From assembly GCF_028693135.1 (NCBI RefSeq), contig NZ_JAQUVZ010000027.1, positions 1-45,703 of the forward strand: DNA of 45,703 nucleotides, written 5' to 3'. Origin of the DNA: Methanosarcina sp. (GTDB taxonomy: Archaea; Halobacteriota; Methanosarcinia; Methanosarcinales; Methanosarcinaceae). Within the stretch, counting starts at the first letter, position 1; each line of letters starts with the position of its first letter. The position numbers and the translations under genes are program-made. Shown in pieces: positions 37,939 to 45,703 of the stretch. The notes under the pieces were generated by a model, which was not told where the DNA came from, made no database searches, and worked only from the letters and a program-made list of their open reading frames with translations.

Positions 37939-38481
37939 ATGATTAAAGGAGTTAAATTATCTCTAGCATTGTTATGTGGGTTGATTTTTTTATTTGCTTT
38001 TGTGCCTACTGCTCTGGGTTGCATGGACATTAAGCCTTATTCCTGTCCAAATTCGATAAACGTTAACAATAACGGGATAGTGACGATAGGTATTGGAACC
38101 GATGAGCATACTTATGACGAGGAGGATGTTGAAGGTTATCCTGTCGATTACGTATTTGGTTCTGTAATTCTTTCGCTGGAAAAAGACGGGTTACTAGTTG
38201 AAGGACCAATTACAGTTTCTCCTGAAAGGTATGAATATATTGCCGATGGTTTGGTCTTAAATTCCTGTCCAAGCGATGACAGTTACACAGGAAATGGCTA
38301 TTTATTAAAATTCAGTACTAAGGGTTTTTTGCCGCTTTTTGGTGATCATGTCGGTGAAGATGGCTTATATCTTAGGATTGAAGCTGGTAGGCTTAAAGAT
38401 GGAGTTAGTTATGAAGAACCTCCAAGTTATCTATTCAATACCACGGATTCTGTTCGTTTGATCTCAAACAATAAAAAATAA
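37939..38481 (+). CDS. Secreted or surface-anchored protein of unknown family
   Basis: This 180-residue protein has a clear signal peptide: basic MIKGVK, then a hydrophobic run to about residue 25 and a cut near ALG-C, where Cys28 might be a lipid-attachment site although the lipobox is imperfect. The mature part is acidic (EHTYDEEDVEGYP) and beta-rich, with Cys28, Cys35 and a later Cys near 109 that could form disulfides. No family is recognised. ATG 37939 is strongly supported by GGAGGT five bases upstream. It stands between the dehydrogenase operon and the two small paralogues, with 300 bases on the right, so no operon is implied. Confidence 0.75.
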   Translation: MIKGVKLSLALLCGLIFLFAFVPTALGCMDIKPYSCPNSINVNNNGIVTIGIGTDEHTYDEEDVEGYPVDYVFGSVILSLEKDGLLVEGPITVSPERYEYIADGLVLNSCPSDDSYTGNGYLLKFSTKGFLPLFGDHVGEDGLYLRIEAGRLKDGVSYEEPPSYLFNTTDSVRLISNNKK

Positions 38482-38788
38482 GGAATTATCTCAAATTCTA
38501 TTTTTCCTTTTTAAAGGTTATATAGATCAAACAAGTTCCATTTCTTGTTTTTCAGCGCCTTATAAATAGGTTTATGGTTTAAAAGCTTCTATTACACAAG
38601 TTTTCCATGAAATATTTATGATAGAATCCTAATCATCTTTTATAAATGTATTAATAAACTCTGAATTGCCTGTTGATGCCATGAAGACTTCAATTCTTAA
38701 TCTTTTAGGGACTTCATTACTTTATAGAATGAACGTAAAAAAGTGAGTGAAAAATCCTTTTGGATATTTCCATAGGAGGGTAAGATCT
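38482..38788. other. Intergenic DNA upstream of the tandem small genes
   Basis: No gene is visible. A TATA-like stretch (TTTAAAGGTTATATAG, about 38509-38524) and CCTTTTTAAAGG dyad lie near the left end. AGGAGGG at 38775-38780 is the ribosome site of the next gene. Confidence 0.4.
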
Positions 38789-39046
38789 ATGAGTTGTAAA
38801 CCAATAACGTTTAAGAATGTTCCCCCTGATGTGTTTAAATGCATGAAGAAAAAACTTCAGGACACGGGTATCCATGTACCGCCGGGAAACAGAGGAGAAC
38901 TCTCAGGATCGGGGGTTGAGGCAGATTTCGAGTGGGATGGGAAATCTCACCTCACCATCACAATCACGGAGAAACCGTTTATCGTCAGCTGCGGAGCAGT
39001 GGCGGGGAAAATAAAGGGCTTTGTGAAAGAGTGCCATGGGTCCTGA
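38789..39046 (+). CDS. Small protein of unknown function, tandem paralogue 1
   Basis: This 85-residue protein (MSCKPITFKNVPPDVFKCMK...) has no recognised family. It shares with the next gene the layout ITFKNV(P)PDVF-x-C-(M/L)-KKKLQ (~6-23), a GI-x-V-x-PGN-x-G-x-L-x-G-x-G turn, a D/S-G-(G/K) hairpin and a C-terminal (V/L)-x-(C)G-x-V-x-GK-(I/L)-x-x-FV-(K/R)-EC-x-G. The pattern beta-alpha-beta-beta-beta-alpha suggests a small alpha/beta fold. Three Cys are conserved in both copies (about residues 18, 66 and 82), hinting at metal or disulfide chemistry. ATG 38789 is chosen for a perfect GGAGGG nine bases upstream; an in-frame ATG 38747 has no such site. No function is proposed. Confidence 0.75.
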   Translation: MSCKPITFKNVPPDVFKCMKKKLQDTGIHVPPGNRGELSGSGVEADFEWDGKSHLTITITEKPFIVSCGAVAGKIKGFVKECHGS

Positions 39047-39068
39047 AAATTCAGGATAAAGCCTGTTT

Positions 39069-39371
39069 GTGAAAAAGTGGGAAATGGGCATGGGTGGAAG
39101 GAAACTGGATACGGAGGGGTGTCAGGGGATCAGGTTTAGAAATGTAACTCCAGACGTGTTTTTCTGTCTTAAGAAAAAACTACAAGCATATGGGATAAAG
39201 GTACAGCCAGGAAACTCCGGGATGCTTGAAGGCAACGGTATAGTTGCCCACTTTAGCTTGGACGGGGGGAACAACCTGCTAATTGTGGTCAAGGAAAGAT
39301 CCCTGGATACCTACTGCGGGCAGGTGAGCGGAAAACTTAGATCTTTTGTGCGGGAATGCCAGGGGTTCTGA
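39069..39371 (+). CDS. Small protein of unknown function, tandem paralogue 2
   Basis: This ~100-residue protein starts 22 bases after its paralogue and must be cotranscribed with it. The homologous core runs from IRFRNVTPDVFFCLKKKLQ (~21-39) to GKLRSFVRECQGF at the C-terminus, with the same three Cys as copy 1. It has a longer N-terminus; GTG 39069, ATG 39084 and ATG 39090 are all possible, and GTGG just before ATG 39084 makes that start attractive. Divergence between copies (about half the residues differ) shows the duplication is not recent. Function unknown. Confidence 0.72.
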   Translation: MKKWEMGMGGRKLDTEGCQGIRFRNVTPDVFFCLKKKLQAYGIKVQPGNSGMLEGNGIVAHFSLDGGNNLLIVVKERSLDTYCGQVSGKLRSFVRECQGF

Positions 39372-39439
39372 GGAAATTAGCAAAATCTGCTCATTCCCCT
39401 CATTCCCAAATTCAAGACAAAAAAGCCTATTAAACCTTT

Positions 39440-41578
39440 TTAATAAAATTTACTCTTTCTTCTTATCAAACAATTATGAGCATTCCCCACAAGATCAAGC
39501 CGTCCTGCTTTTTCCAGGGCTTCATATACGAGTTCATAGTTTGCAGGACTTCTATAGTGCATGAGGGCTCTTTGCATGGCTTTTTCTTTTTTATCCCGGG
39601 CAACGTATACCGTTTTTCCGGTAAAAGGGTCAAGCCCTGTGTAATACATGCAGGTTGATACTGTCATAGGGGTTGGGGTAAAGTCCTGGACCTGTTCTGT
39701 GTAGCCCCCATGGTCCCGCACATACTCTGCCATTTCGATCATATCTTCAAGGGTGCAGCCCGGATGTCCTGACATCAGGTAGTTTACTATATACTGGTTC
39801 TTGCCACATTTTTTGTTAAGGACTGCAAACTTTCCGGCAAATTTCTCATAAACTTCTCTGCCAGGCTTGGACATTACATCGGTTACTCGCTTTGAGAAGT
39901 GTTCGGGTGCAACCCGCAGCTGTCCGCTTATGTGGTGGGTGCAAAGTTCTTCGAGGTACTCTTCATCCTCAAGAGCCAGGTCGTAGCGCACTCCATAGCC
40001 GGTAAAGACGTGTTTGACACCGTGCAGGTCGCGCAGGCGCTGCATGAGCTCGAGCAGCTTTTTGTGACTGGTGTCCAGAGCGGAACAGATACGCGGGTAG
40101 AGGCAGGCTTTGTCCAGACATGCCCCTTTTTTCTCCCAGTTTTTGCATCCCATGGCGTACATATTGGCAGTGGGTCCACCGACCCCGTTGATTGTGCCCT
40201 TGAAGTCCGGTTTTTCCGTAAGCTTCTTTGCTTCCCTGAGGACGGACTCGATGCTGCGGCTTGCGATCATGCGTCCCTGATGCTGGGTAATGGCGCAAAA
40301 GGCACAGCCTCCGAAACAGCCTCTGTGCGTTGTCAGGGAGAATTTTACCATCTCAAGGGCAGGGATGGGCTCGGGGTAGAAGGGGTGGGTTTCTCCCGTG
40401 AACGGTAGCTCATATACATGGTCAAGTTCCGCCTCTGTCAGAGGGCGCATGGGCCTGTTCTGTACAATAACGGTTTTCGGGTGAGGCTGGACTACACCTT
40501 TTCCGGTGACAGGGTTCAGTTCCAGGAAGTATGTGCGGAAAGCATTTGCAAAGGTGGCTTTGTCCTGAGAAACTTCGGAAAATGAAGGAATTTCGAGGTA
40601 TTCCCTGAAAAATTCGGTTGCATCCTCGGCTGTCTTTTTGTTCTGTTCTTTCAGCTCTTTCCAGGCTTTGACTTCCATCTTCCAGGCCGTGCCGGGGATG
40701 TCTCTGATATCCCGGATGTCCTCTTCGGCTTGAAGGCGCTTTGCAATTTCTACAATCTGGAGTTCTCCCATTCCGTAGACAACAAGGTCGGCAGGGGCGT
40801 CGGCCAGAATTGACTGCCTTACTTTATCCGAAAGATAATCGTAATGAGCAAAGCGCCGCAGGGAAGCTTCAATTCCTCCGAGCACTATCGGCGTATCGGG
40901 GAAAGCTTCTTTTATCCTGTTTGAATAGATAATCACGGCGCGGTTTGGGCGAAGCCCTGTTTTGCCTTCAGGAGAATATGCATCCTTATCTCGTGGCTTA
41001 AGGCCCGCAGTCAGGTTGCTGACCATTGAGTCAGTGTTTCCTGCGCTTACGGAAAAAAAGAGTCTGGGCTGTCCAAGTTTTCTGAAGTCTTCAGGGCTGT
41101 CCCAGCGCGGCTGGGCAATTATTCCTACCCTGAAGCCGGCATCTTCAAGGACCCTTCCTATTATTGCAGTCCCGAAACTGGAGTGGTCCACATAGGCATC
41201 TCCGGTAATCAGAATGATGTCAAGTTCCTTCCAGCCGCGAGCTTTTACTTCTTCAGGGCTCATCGGAAGAAACTTTGATGCAGGGAGAGATGAAGAATAG
41301 GTTCTTTTCTGCTTTTTTTCCTTTTTTCCGGTTTTAGTTTCAGGCCTCGATTCGGATGTTTTTCCTTCTCCTGCTGAAGCTTCCGGATCTGTCCTTCCGG
41401 GTTTTCTTGAGGCCCGAGTCCCGGATTTTATTCCTTTTCCGGTTTCTACTTTTTTTGGAACAAAAAAACCGGTTTTCCTGGCAGACCTTTCTCTATCCGG
41501 TTTTTTATCCTTTTCTTTATCTGTTTTTTCCAGGTTGAATTTTTTATTTCCTGTCGGGACTGCTGTATCTTTTACCAT
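39440..41578 (-). CDS. Radical SAM protein, YgiQ family (UPF0313)
   Basis: This 712-residue protein has the radical SAM motif GCFGGCAFCAITQHQGR (CxxxCxxC near residue 430). LPMSPEEVKARGWKELDIIL (~105) begins the conserved YgiQ N-terminal B12-binding-like domain, and GGIEASLRRFAHYDYLSDKV and YGMGELQIVEIAKRL are also diagnostic. Substrate and product are not established for the family. The first ~100 residues are a Lys/Arg/Glu-rich low-complexity extension (repeated KTDKEKDKKPDRER, KTGKKEKKQKR) not needed for the fold, which may be unstructured or may mean that the true start is later (for example the LPMSPEEV Met). GGAAG lies upstream of ATG 41578. The oxygen-sensitive cluster suits an anaerobe. 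Confidence 0.88.
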   Translation of the reverse strand: MVKDTAVPTGNKKFNLEKTDKEKDKKPDRERSARKTGFFVPKKVETGKGIKSGTRASRKPGRTDPEASAGEGKTSESRPETKTGKKEKKQKRTYSSSLPASKFLPMSPEEVKARGWKELDIILITGDAYVDHSSFGTAIIGRVLEDAGFRVGIIAQPRWDSPEDFRKLGQPRLFFSVSAGNTDSMVSNLTAGLKPRDKDAYSPEGKTGLRPNRAVIIYSNRIKEAFPDTPIVLGGIEASLRRFAHYDYLSDKVRQSILADAPADLVVYGMGELQIVEIAKRLQAEEDIRDIRDIPGTAWKMEVKAWKELKEQNKKTAEDATEFFREYLEIPSFSEVSQDKATFANAFRTYFLELNPVTGKGVVQPHPKTVIVQNRPMRPLTEAELDHVYELPFTGETHPFYPEPIPALEMVKFSLTTHRGCFGGCAFCAITQHQGRMIASRSIESVLREAKKLTEKPDFKGTINGVGGPTANMYAMGCKNWEKKGACLDKACLYPRICSALDTSHKKLLELMQRLRDLHGVKHVFTGYGVRYDLALEDEEYLEELCTHHISGQLRVAPEHFSKRVTDVMSKPGREVYEKFAGKFAVLNKKCGKNQYIVNYLMSGHPGCTLEDMIEMAEYVRDHGGYTEQVQDFTPTPMTVSTCMYYTGLDPFTGKTVYVARDKKEKAMQRALMHYRSPANYELVYEALEKAGRLDLVGNAHNCLIRRKSKFY

Positions 41579-41651
41579 AATCTGCTTCCGGATTTCCAGT
41601 CTTTTAATCTCTTCTTCCAGTCTTCTAATCTTGTTTTTTTATTCTCTGTCT

Positions 41652-42293
41652 TCATGCTCCCATCATCATCTTCAGCATTGTATAAGAAGCCAGGATCTGT
41701 TTGTTCCCATCTCTGTCATTCGGGGCTCCATGCCCGGAGTACAGGGTGTTTACATCAAGTTTTGTGAGTTTTTCTACGGAACCAAGCATTTTTTCAGGCT
41801 CGCAACCTTCAAAGTCCGTTCTCCCGAAACCTCCGCCTGAAAAGACAGTGTCTCCTGAAAAGAGGCTTTTTGAGACAGGTTCGTAGAGGCAGATACTCCC
41901 TTTTGAATGGCCCGGGGTGTGGATGACTTCGAGGTATTCTCCGTTTCCTATGGGGATTTTGTCCCCTTCCTCATAGATGACCGTTGGTCTGACAGCCGGA
42001 GCACGCTCTCCAAAGAGCACGGAAACACTGAGGTATTCGTCGTTTACTCCTTCAAGGTCTGCTCTGTGGACTCCAACTTTTGCTCCACTTTTCTCTACAA
42101 TTGCTGAAGCTGCGGCAGTGTGGTCATAGTGGCAATGGGTCAGGATGATTAATTCAAGGTCGGTAAGCTTGATAGATTTTTCCAGTTCCCTGATAATCAG
42201 GTCACTGTTCATGCCCGCGTCGATAAGAACCTTCCCGTTTACAAGGTAGACACTGGAATCGTAGGCTGTGGGGCAAATGTATCGGACTTCCAT
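41652..42293 (-). CDS. Metallo-beta-lactamase-fold hydrolase (glyoxalase II-like)
   Basis: This 213-residue cytosolic enzyme has the metal-binding motif THCHYDHT (HxHxDH, ~57-64), HTPGHSKGSICLY (third His, ~133), LFSGDTVFSGGFGRTD (bridging Asp, ~150) and a final YSGHG (~190). These match glyoxalase II-like hydrolases that bind two metals. Length is shorter than glyoxalase II proper, because the C-terminal thioester-binding domain is missing. Possible substrates include thioesters, but nothing in the neighbourhood decides this. GAGG followed by AAAAAAG precedes ATG 42293. The upstream 130 bases are a C/T-rich tandem repeat. Confidence 0.85.
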   Translation of the reverse strand: MEVRYICPTAYDSSVYLVNGKVLIDAGMNSDLIIRELEKSIKLTDLELIILTHCHYDHTAAASAIVEKSGAKVGVHRADLEGVNDEYLSVSVLFGERAPAVRPTVIYEEGDKIPIGNGEYLEVIHTPGHSKGSICLYEPVSKSLFSGDTVFSGGGFGRTDFEGCEPEKMLGSVEKLTKLDVNTLYSGHGAPNDRDGNKQILASYTMLKMMMGA

Positions 42294-42473
42294 CTTTTTT
42301 CCTCTTCTGTTCCTCTTTCGGTTTTCTTTTTTTCCCTTCTTCTTTCCTTTTCTTCCCTTCTTCTTTCCTTTTCTTCCCTTCTTCTTCCCTTTTTTCCCTT
42401 CTTCTTCCCTCTTTTTCTGGAACTAAACTTTTCTCCTAGAACTAAACTTTTCTCCTGGAACTATTTTAAAACC
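42294..42473. repeat. Pyrimidine-rich tandem repeat between tatD and the hydrolase gene
   Basis: The segment is almost wholly C and T, with CTTCTTTCCTTTTCTTCCCTT-type units (~20 bp) repeated and then shortened. Two copies of GGAACTAAACTTTTCTCCT(A/G) (19-20 bp) follow at 42419-42459. On the minus strand it is purine-rich and precedes the hydrolase gene. Confidence 0.8.
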
Positions 42474-43247
42474 TTATATATGGAAAGCTCGGCGTGCATT
42501 TTCGGTTGCGAATTTCGCAATTTCGGCGGGTTCCATTTCTTTAAGCTGCGCTATAACAGGGATCGAGTCCACTATATATGCAGGTTCATTTCTGCCTTTG
42601 CGTGGGGAGAGGAAAGGACTGTCGGTTTCAAGGAGCAGGTTTTCAAGGGGGACCTTAGCTGCAAGGGTCTGGTGATGTTCGGAAAAACAGACAAGGGTAG
42701 CCAGGGAAATATAGTAGCCTGCGTCCACGATTTCCTTCATGGTCTCAAGAGAACCGCTATAGCAGTGATAGACTACGGTATCCATCCCTTTTACGAGTTT
42801 AAGGACCTCTGCTTCAGCCATCCGGGCATGTACTACAAGGGGTTTGTCCAGATTTTTTGCAATCTCGATTACTTTTTTAAACGAAGCTGTCTGTCGTTCA
42901 CGCTCTTCGTTTGTTTTGCAGTCCTGAAAGTCCAGGCCGGCTTCTCCTATACCTACTGCGTTTCCGGCATTAGCTTCGATCTGAGTAAGGATTGAGTTGA
43001 TAACGTCATCTTTTCCCTCTCTGCCGATGTCAGGGCTCAGTCCCAGTGCGGCATGGATATCCTCATTCTTTTCTGCAAGCTCAAGACTTACACGGTTGCC
43101 TTTCAGGGAAATTCCGGAGTTGATCATCCCGATAACCCCTGCTTTCCGGGCGCGGAGGATAGCCTCTTCCCGGTCGGGGTTGAATTTGGGAAAATCAAGG
43201 TGACAATGAGAATCAATGATTGGATAAGGCATGGGTTTGTATTCCAT
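42474..43247 (-). CDS. tatD: TatD family metal-dependent deoxyribonuclease/hydrolase
   Basis: This 257-residue TIM-barrel enzyme has IIDSHCHLDFPKF (HxH metal ligands, ~10-22), GIGEAGLDFQ (catalytic Glu, ~103), LVVHARMAEAE (His, ~142), VVYHCYSGS (~160) and LLLETDSPFLSPRKGRNEPAY (Asp, ~205), the complete TatD pattern. It probably works as a 3'-5' DNA exonuclease or on related substrates. ATG 43247 is followed by a second ATG at 43232; neither has a ribosome site, and a further overlapping ATG lies just upstream, so the exact start is open. It is on the same strand as the LeuA/CimA gene, 157 bases away. Confidence 0.9.
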   Translation of the reverse strand: MEYKPMPYPIIDSHCHLDFPKFNPDREEAILRARKAGVIGMINSGISLKGNRVSLELAEKNEDIHAALGLSPDIGREGKDDVINSILTQIEANAGNAVGIGEAGLDFQDCKTNEERERQTASFKKVIEIAKNLDKPLVVHARMAEAEVLKLVKGMDTVVYHCYSGSLETMKEIVDAGYYISLATLVCFSEHHQTLAAKVPLENLLLETDSPFLSPRKGRNEPAYIVDSIPVIAQLKEMEPAEIAKFATENARRAFHI

Positions 43248-43404
43248 TTCATTTTATTTTACTTTATACATGCTTGAGGAATACAAACCCGAAAAACTAA
43301 CAGGCATCAGGCCTTATCCGGTTTCAGGCTTTGAGTTGTTATTTCCGGTATTATTTTCCGGCTCTTCAGCCCTTTCTCTTTCTTTTTAGCTCTTTTCTTC
43401 TTTT

Positions 43405-44913
43405 TTAGTTCTTTTCTTCTTTTTTATACAGCAGGTTCATAGCATTTACAAGGGCTTCCACGGAAGCCATGACTATGTCCGGGTTTGCGGACCGTGCCGT
43501 TACAATCCTGCCCTTTTCGTTTTCGAGACCTATGTACACATCGGCAAGAGCGTCAGCTCCTCCCGTGATAGCATCGATCCTGAATTCCTGGAGCTTGAAA
43601 TGGTTGCTCTCGCCCAGGATATCCCTTACAGCGTTAAGGGCAGCATCCACAGGACCAACTCCGGTTTTTGCTGAAATGATTTCTTTCCCGTCTATATATG
43701 CCCTGACCACAGCCGTAGGTGTGATGATGTTTCCTGTCATGACGGATACTTCTTTGAGCTTGATCAGCTCTTCATCAGAACTTGCTTTTCCGAGCACTGC
43801 AGAGGCAACTGCATAGAGATCGGCATCTGTTATCTGTTTTCCTTTGTTTGCGATTTCTTTGATCCTGAGCACAATCTCATCAAGCTGCTTATCATTGGCT
43901 TTTATGCCAGCAGACTCAAGGGACTGTTTGACTGCATGTTTGCCTGTGTGCTTTCCAAGGACGATGCGCCGTCTGTGCCCGACCATTTCCGGGGTCATTA
44001 TACCTGGTTCGAAGGTGTCGGATTTTTCAAGAACTCCCTGACTGTGGATTCCAGATTCATGGGAAAAGGCGTTTTGCCCTACCACTGGAGTGTTCGGCGG
44101 GAGCCTGATTCCGGTGTAATTTTCAATCATTTTTGAGGTTTCGAGAAGGTATTCTGTCCGGATATTGGTTTTTGCACCGTAGATTGACGTCAGGCTCATC
44201 ACTGTCTGTGCAAGGTCAGCATTTCCTGCCCTCTCTCCAATACCGTTTATAGTGACCTGTACCTGAGATGCCCCGGCTTCAACAGCCATAAGGCTGTTTG
44301 CTACCGCAAGCCCGAAATCATTGTGGCAGTGAACATCTATTGGAATCGTTATTTCGGTTGCAATGTCTTTTATCTGTCTGTACATCGCAGATGGAACCAT
44401 GATTCCGACAGTGTCTGGCACATTAATGATATCGCATCCTGCCTCCTGGACCGCCTTGAAAACCTCTCTGAGGTACGCAGGTTCGGTTCTTGTGGCATCC
44501 ATTGCAGAAAACATGCACTTCAGCCCGTGGTCTTTGATGTACTGGACAGCTTCCACAGCCAGTTGAATTACTTCTTCCTGGCTCTTTTTAATGGTATATA
44601 TCCGCTGTACATCCGATGTCGGGACGAAGGTATGCACAAGGCCAACATCACTCTCAAAACAGGCATCGATATCTTTTTTCAGCACACGAGCAAGCCCGCA
44701 GACTACGGTTTCAAGCCCAGCATTAGAAATCGATTTTACGGATTCTTTATCTCCCTCTGAAGAGATGGGAAATCCGGCTTCTATTATATCTACCCCGAGT
44801 TTGTCGAGTTGATGAGCAATTTCCAGCTTCTGGGTAGAAGTCAGGGATACGCCCGGGGTTTGTTCACCGTCACGTAGTGTTGTGTCAAAAATAGTTACTT
44901 TTTTATTTTGCAT
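43405..44913 (-). CDS. leuA: 2-isopropylmalate / (R)-citramalate synthase family enzyme
   Basis: This 502-residue acyltransferase condenses acetyl-CoA with a 2-keto acid. The catalytic TIM barrel shows TIFDTTLRDGEQTPGVSLT (~8-26), VHCHNDFGLAVANS (metal His, ~196) and VNGIGERAGN-like NGIGERAGNADL (~218). The helical linker (SHESGIHSQGVLEKSDTFEP; RIVLGKHTGKHA) and the C-terminal regulatory domain (from ~385) follow, so it has the full allosteric LeuA/CimA build. IEAGFPISSEGD and GLARVLKKDIDAC favour LeuA (leucine pathway) over CimA, but archaeal members are hard to separate. No ribosome site precedes ATG 44913; a TATA-like TTTATATACC is about 80 bases upstream. Confidence 0.82.
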   Translation of the reverse strand: MQNKKVTIFDTTLRDGEQTPGVSLTSTQKLEIAHQLDKLGVDIIEAGFPISSEGDKESVKSISNAGLETVVCGLARVLKKDIDACFESDVGLVHTFVPTSDVQRIYTIKKSQEEVIQLAVEAVQYIKDHGLKCMFSAMDATRTEPAYLREVFKAVQEAGCDIINVPDTVGIMVPSAMYRQIKDIATEITIPIDVHCHNDFGLAVANSLMAVEAGASQVQVTINGIGERAGNADLAQTVMSLTSIYGAKTNIRTEYLLETSKMIENYTGIRLPPNTPVVGQNAFSHESGIHSQGVLEKSDTFEPGIMTPEMVGHRRRIVLGKHTGKHAVKQSLESAGIKANDKQLDEIVLRIKEIANKGKQITDADLYAVASAVLGKASSDEELIKLKEVSVMTGNIITPTAVVRAYIDGKEIISAKTGVGPVDAALNAVRDILGESNHFKLQEFRIDAITGGADALADVYIGLENEKGRIVTARSANPDIVMASVEALVNAMNLLYKKEEKN

Positions 44914-45329
44914 GGATTCGATGTAAAAATCGATCCCTTCTTTCAGTGTTTACATCCATAGTAATCATCAACATGAATGTCTACTCCAGGTATATAAACA
45001 CCATGTATATTTTGAAATGTTTCGTTCGAACTTTATCTATATGAGTTTTTCAATAGGAAACTATTTATAATAGATACGATATTCTAGGGTTGCTTCTAAG
45101 GGTGTCACAAGACATCCCGAAGGTGAAAAACGGAATTTGAAAAACAGAGTTCGAAAAATGGAACAGGTATCTAAAAACGGAAGAAGTGATGCCTGAGCGG
45201 TTTGTTTCTTTTAACAATCGCTTATCAAAACGGACAAAGGTAAGGATTCAAAAGGATAACTCTTTTTAAATCTTTTAACCATCTTCATTCCCTATTTCAT
45301 TCTTATTAAACCTTCTTAGAAGGAATAAG
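44914..45329. promoter_or_regulatory. Upstream region of leuA and left of the duplicated modules
   Basis: No gene is visible. TATA-like elements occur at about 44989 and 45068 on the minus strand and could drive leuA with an 80- or 150-base leader. A G/A-rich repeat (CGGAATTTGAAAAACAGAG and AGTTCGAAAAATGGAAC) lies at about 45130-45165. Confidence 0.4.
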
Positions 45330-45381
45330 TATATATACAAGAAACGTCTTGTATGTATCCCTCACACATCAATTGTGCGAG
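45330..45381 (+). promoter_or_regulatory. Duplicated promoter/hairpin module, copy 1
   Basis: AAGTATATATAC (BRE/TATA) is followed by an ACAAG ... CTTGT dyad, then ATGTATCCCTCACACA and a stem CTCACACA-tcaat-TGTGCGAG. Transcription would begin near the stem. A tiny frame MYPSHINCARLACY begins at the ATG (45353). A second copy lies 159 bases on. Confidence 0.55.
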
Positions 45382-45488
45382 ACTCGCCTGCTACTGATCT
45401 TTGGTGATTGGAGCTGCAATATCTCTGTAGGTTCAAACAAAATTCGTTTTGCGTGGACTGCTTTGAAAAATTGCGAGGTGGGAAAAAG

Positions 45489-45541
45489 CTTATATACAAG
45501 AAATACCTTGTATGAATCCCTCACACAGCAATTGTGTGGGT
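45489..45541 (+). promoter_or_regulatory. Duplicated promoter/hairpin module, copy 2
   Basis: GCTTATATAC is followed by ACAAG ... CTTGT, ATGAATCCCTCACACA and CTCACACA-gcaat-TGTGTGGG. The stem is kept despite base changes relative to copy 1. The tiny frame here is MNPSHSNCVG. Confidence 0.55.
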
Positions 45542-45574
45542 TGAATTTCAAAATCTCTATTATCTTTTAATGGA

Positions 45575-45594
45575 GACAGGAGTTGTTTCCTGTC
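45575..45594 (+). other. Perfect hairpin GACAGGA / TCCTGTC
   Basis: A 7-bp stem with a 6-base loop (GTTGTT) lies 35 bases after module copy 2. It is not followed by a T-tract, so it is more likely part of a structured RNA or leader than a terminator. 45595-45703 shows no gene within the window. Confidence 0.45.
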
Positions 45595-45703
45595 TGACGA
45601 GGATTTTGTCGGTTCGGTTAATTCTGGGTGATTGATGTTTTTTACATCTATCGCGAAATAGAACTAACTGAATTGCTAGTTGTTAGTGCAAGTTTCTGCG
45701 ACC

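Noticed and set aside
45349-45570. 73-residue plus and 60-residue minus frames at the right end
   Set aside because: They span both promoter/hairpin modules and have no ribosome site; the short frames at each module are more plausible.

Overview
This window is chromosomal DNA from a methanogenic archaeon, almost certainly a Methanosarcina species. The evidence is the gene set: MfnA (methanofuran biosynthesis), archaeal Orc1/Cdc6, a four-OB-fold RPA, archaeal DnaG, archaeosine synthase, a SelB-like factor without a selenocysteine system in view, UPF0058/UPF0200/UPF0201 proteins and a LeuA/CimA-type synthase. Coding DNA is moderately GC-rich, while the long intergenic stretches are very AT-rich and full of short tandem repeats. 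No rRNA, tRNA, CRISPR array, prophage or intact insertion sequence was seen. The species is not determined.

Layout. 1-244: short hairpins that look like old IS200/IS605 ends. 245-1432: mfnA (-). 1433-6255: putP-like symporter (-) between two long AT-rich regions that carry copies of the archaeal origin recognition box (ORB). The orc1/cdc6 gene follows at 6256, so this part is the probable chromosomal replication origin. 8103-10437: UPF0200 kinase-like protein, UPF0201 protein and a TIM-barrel isomerase/endonuclease-like protein (+). 10543-13755: GGCT-like protein, degenerate SelB-like GTPase and an ATP-dependent RNA ligase (-). 13992-14783: AIM24/TIGR00266 protein with a terminator. 14974-20319: five consecutive CBS-domain genes on the minus strand (18 CBS motifs in all). 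20320-21323: AT-rich spacer with two more ORBs. 21324-22778: RPA1 (-). 23315-28153: MFS transporter, KptA/Tpt1, RtcA and an FAD-dependent disulfide reductase/NADH oxidase. 28154-29742: a 1.6 kb non-coding or decayed stretch with a structured element. 29743-34629: DnaG, UPF0058, RimI-type acetyltransferase and ArcS. 34946-37491: a translationally coupled FAD/Fe-S dehydrogenase pair. 37939-39371: a secreted protein and two tandem small paralogues of unknown function. 39440-44913: YgiQ-type radical SAM protein, metallo-beta-lactamase-fold hydrolase, TatD and LeuA/CimA (-). The right end holds two near-duplicate promoter/hairpin modules.

How the genes fit together. The window is an origin-proximal information-processing neighbourhood. 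Replication is represented by Orc1, ORBs, RPA1 and DnaG (the last also an exosome subunit in archaea). RNA-end chemistry is represented by RNA ligase, RtcA and KptA, and tRNA or translation by ArcS, the SelB-like factor and RimI. The CBS array is the main block of uncertain function and probably senses adenine nucleotides or related ligands. The most valuable observations are the ORB set flanking AT-rich DNA, the five-gene CBS array, the degenerate SelB-like GTPase, the duplicated structured promoters at the right end, and the tandem-repeat expansion in nearly every intergenic region.
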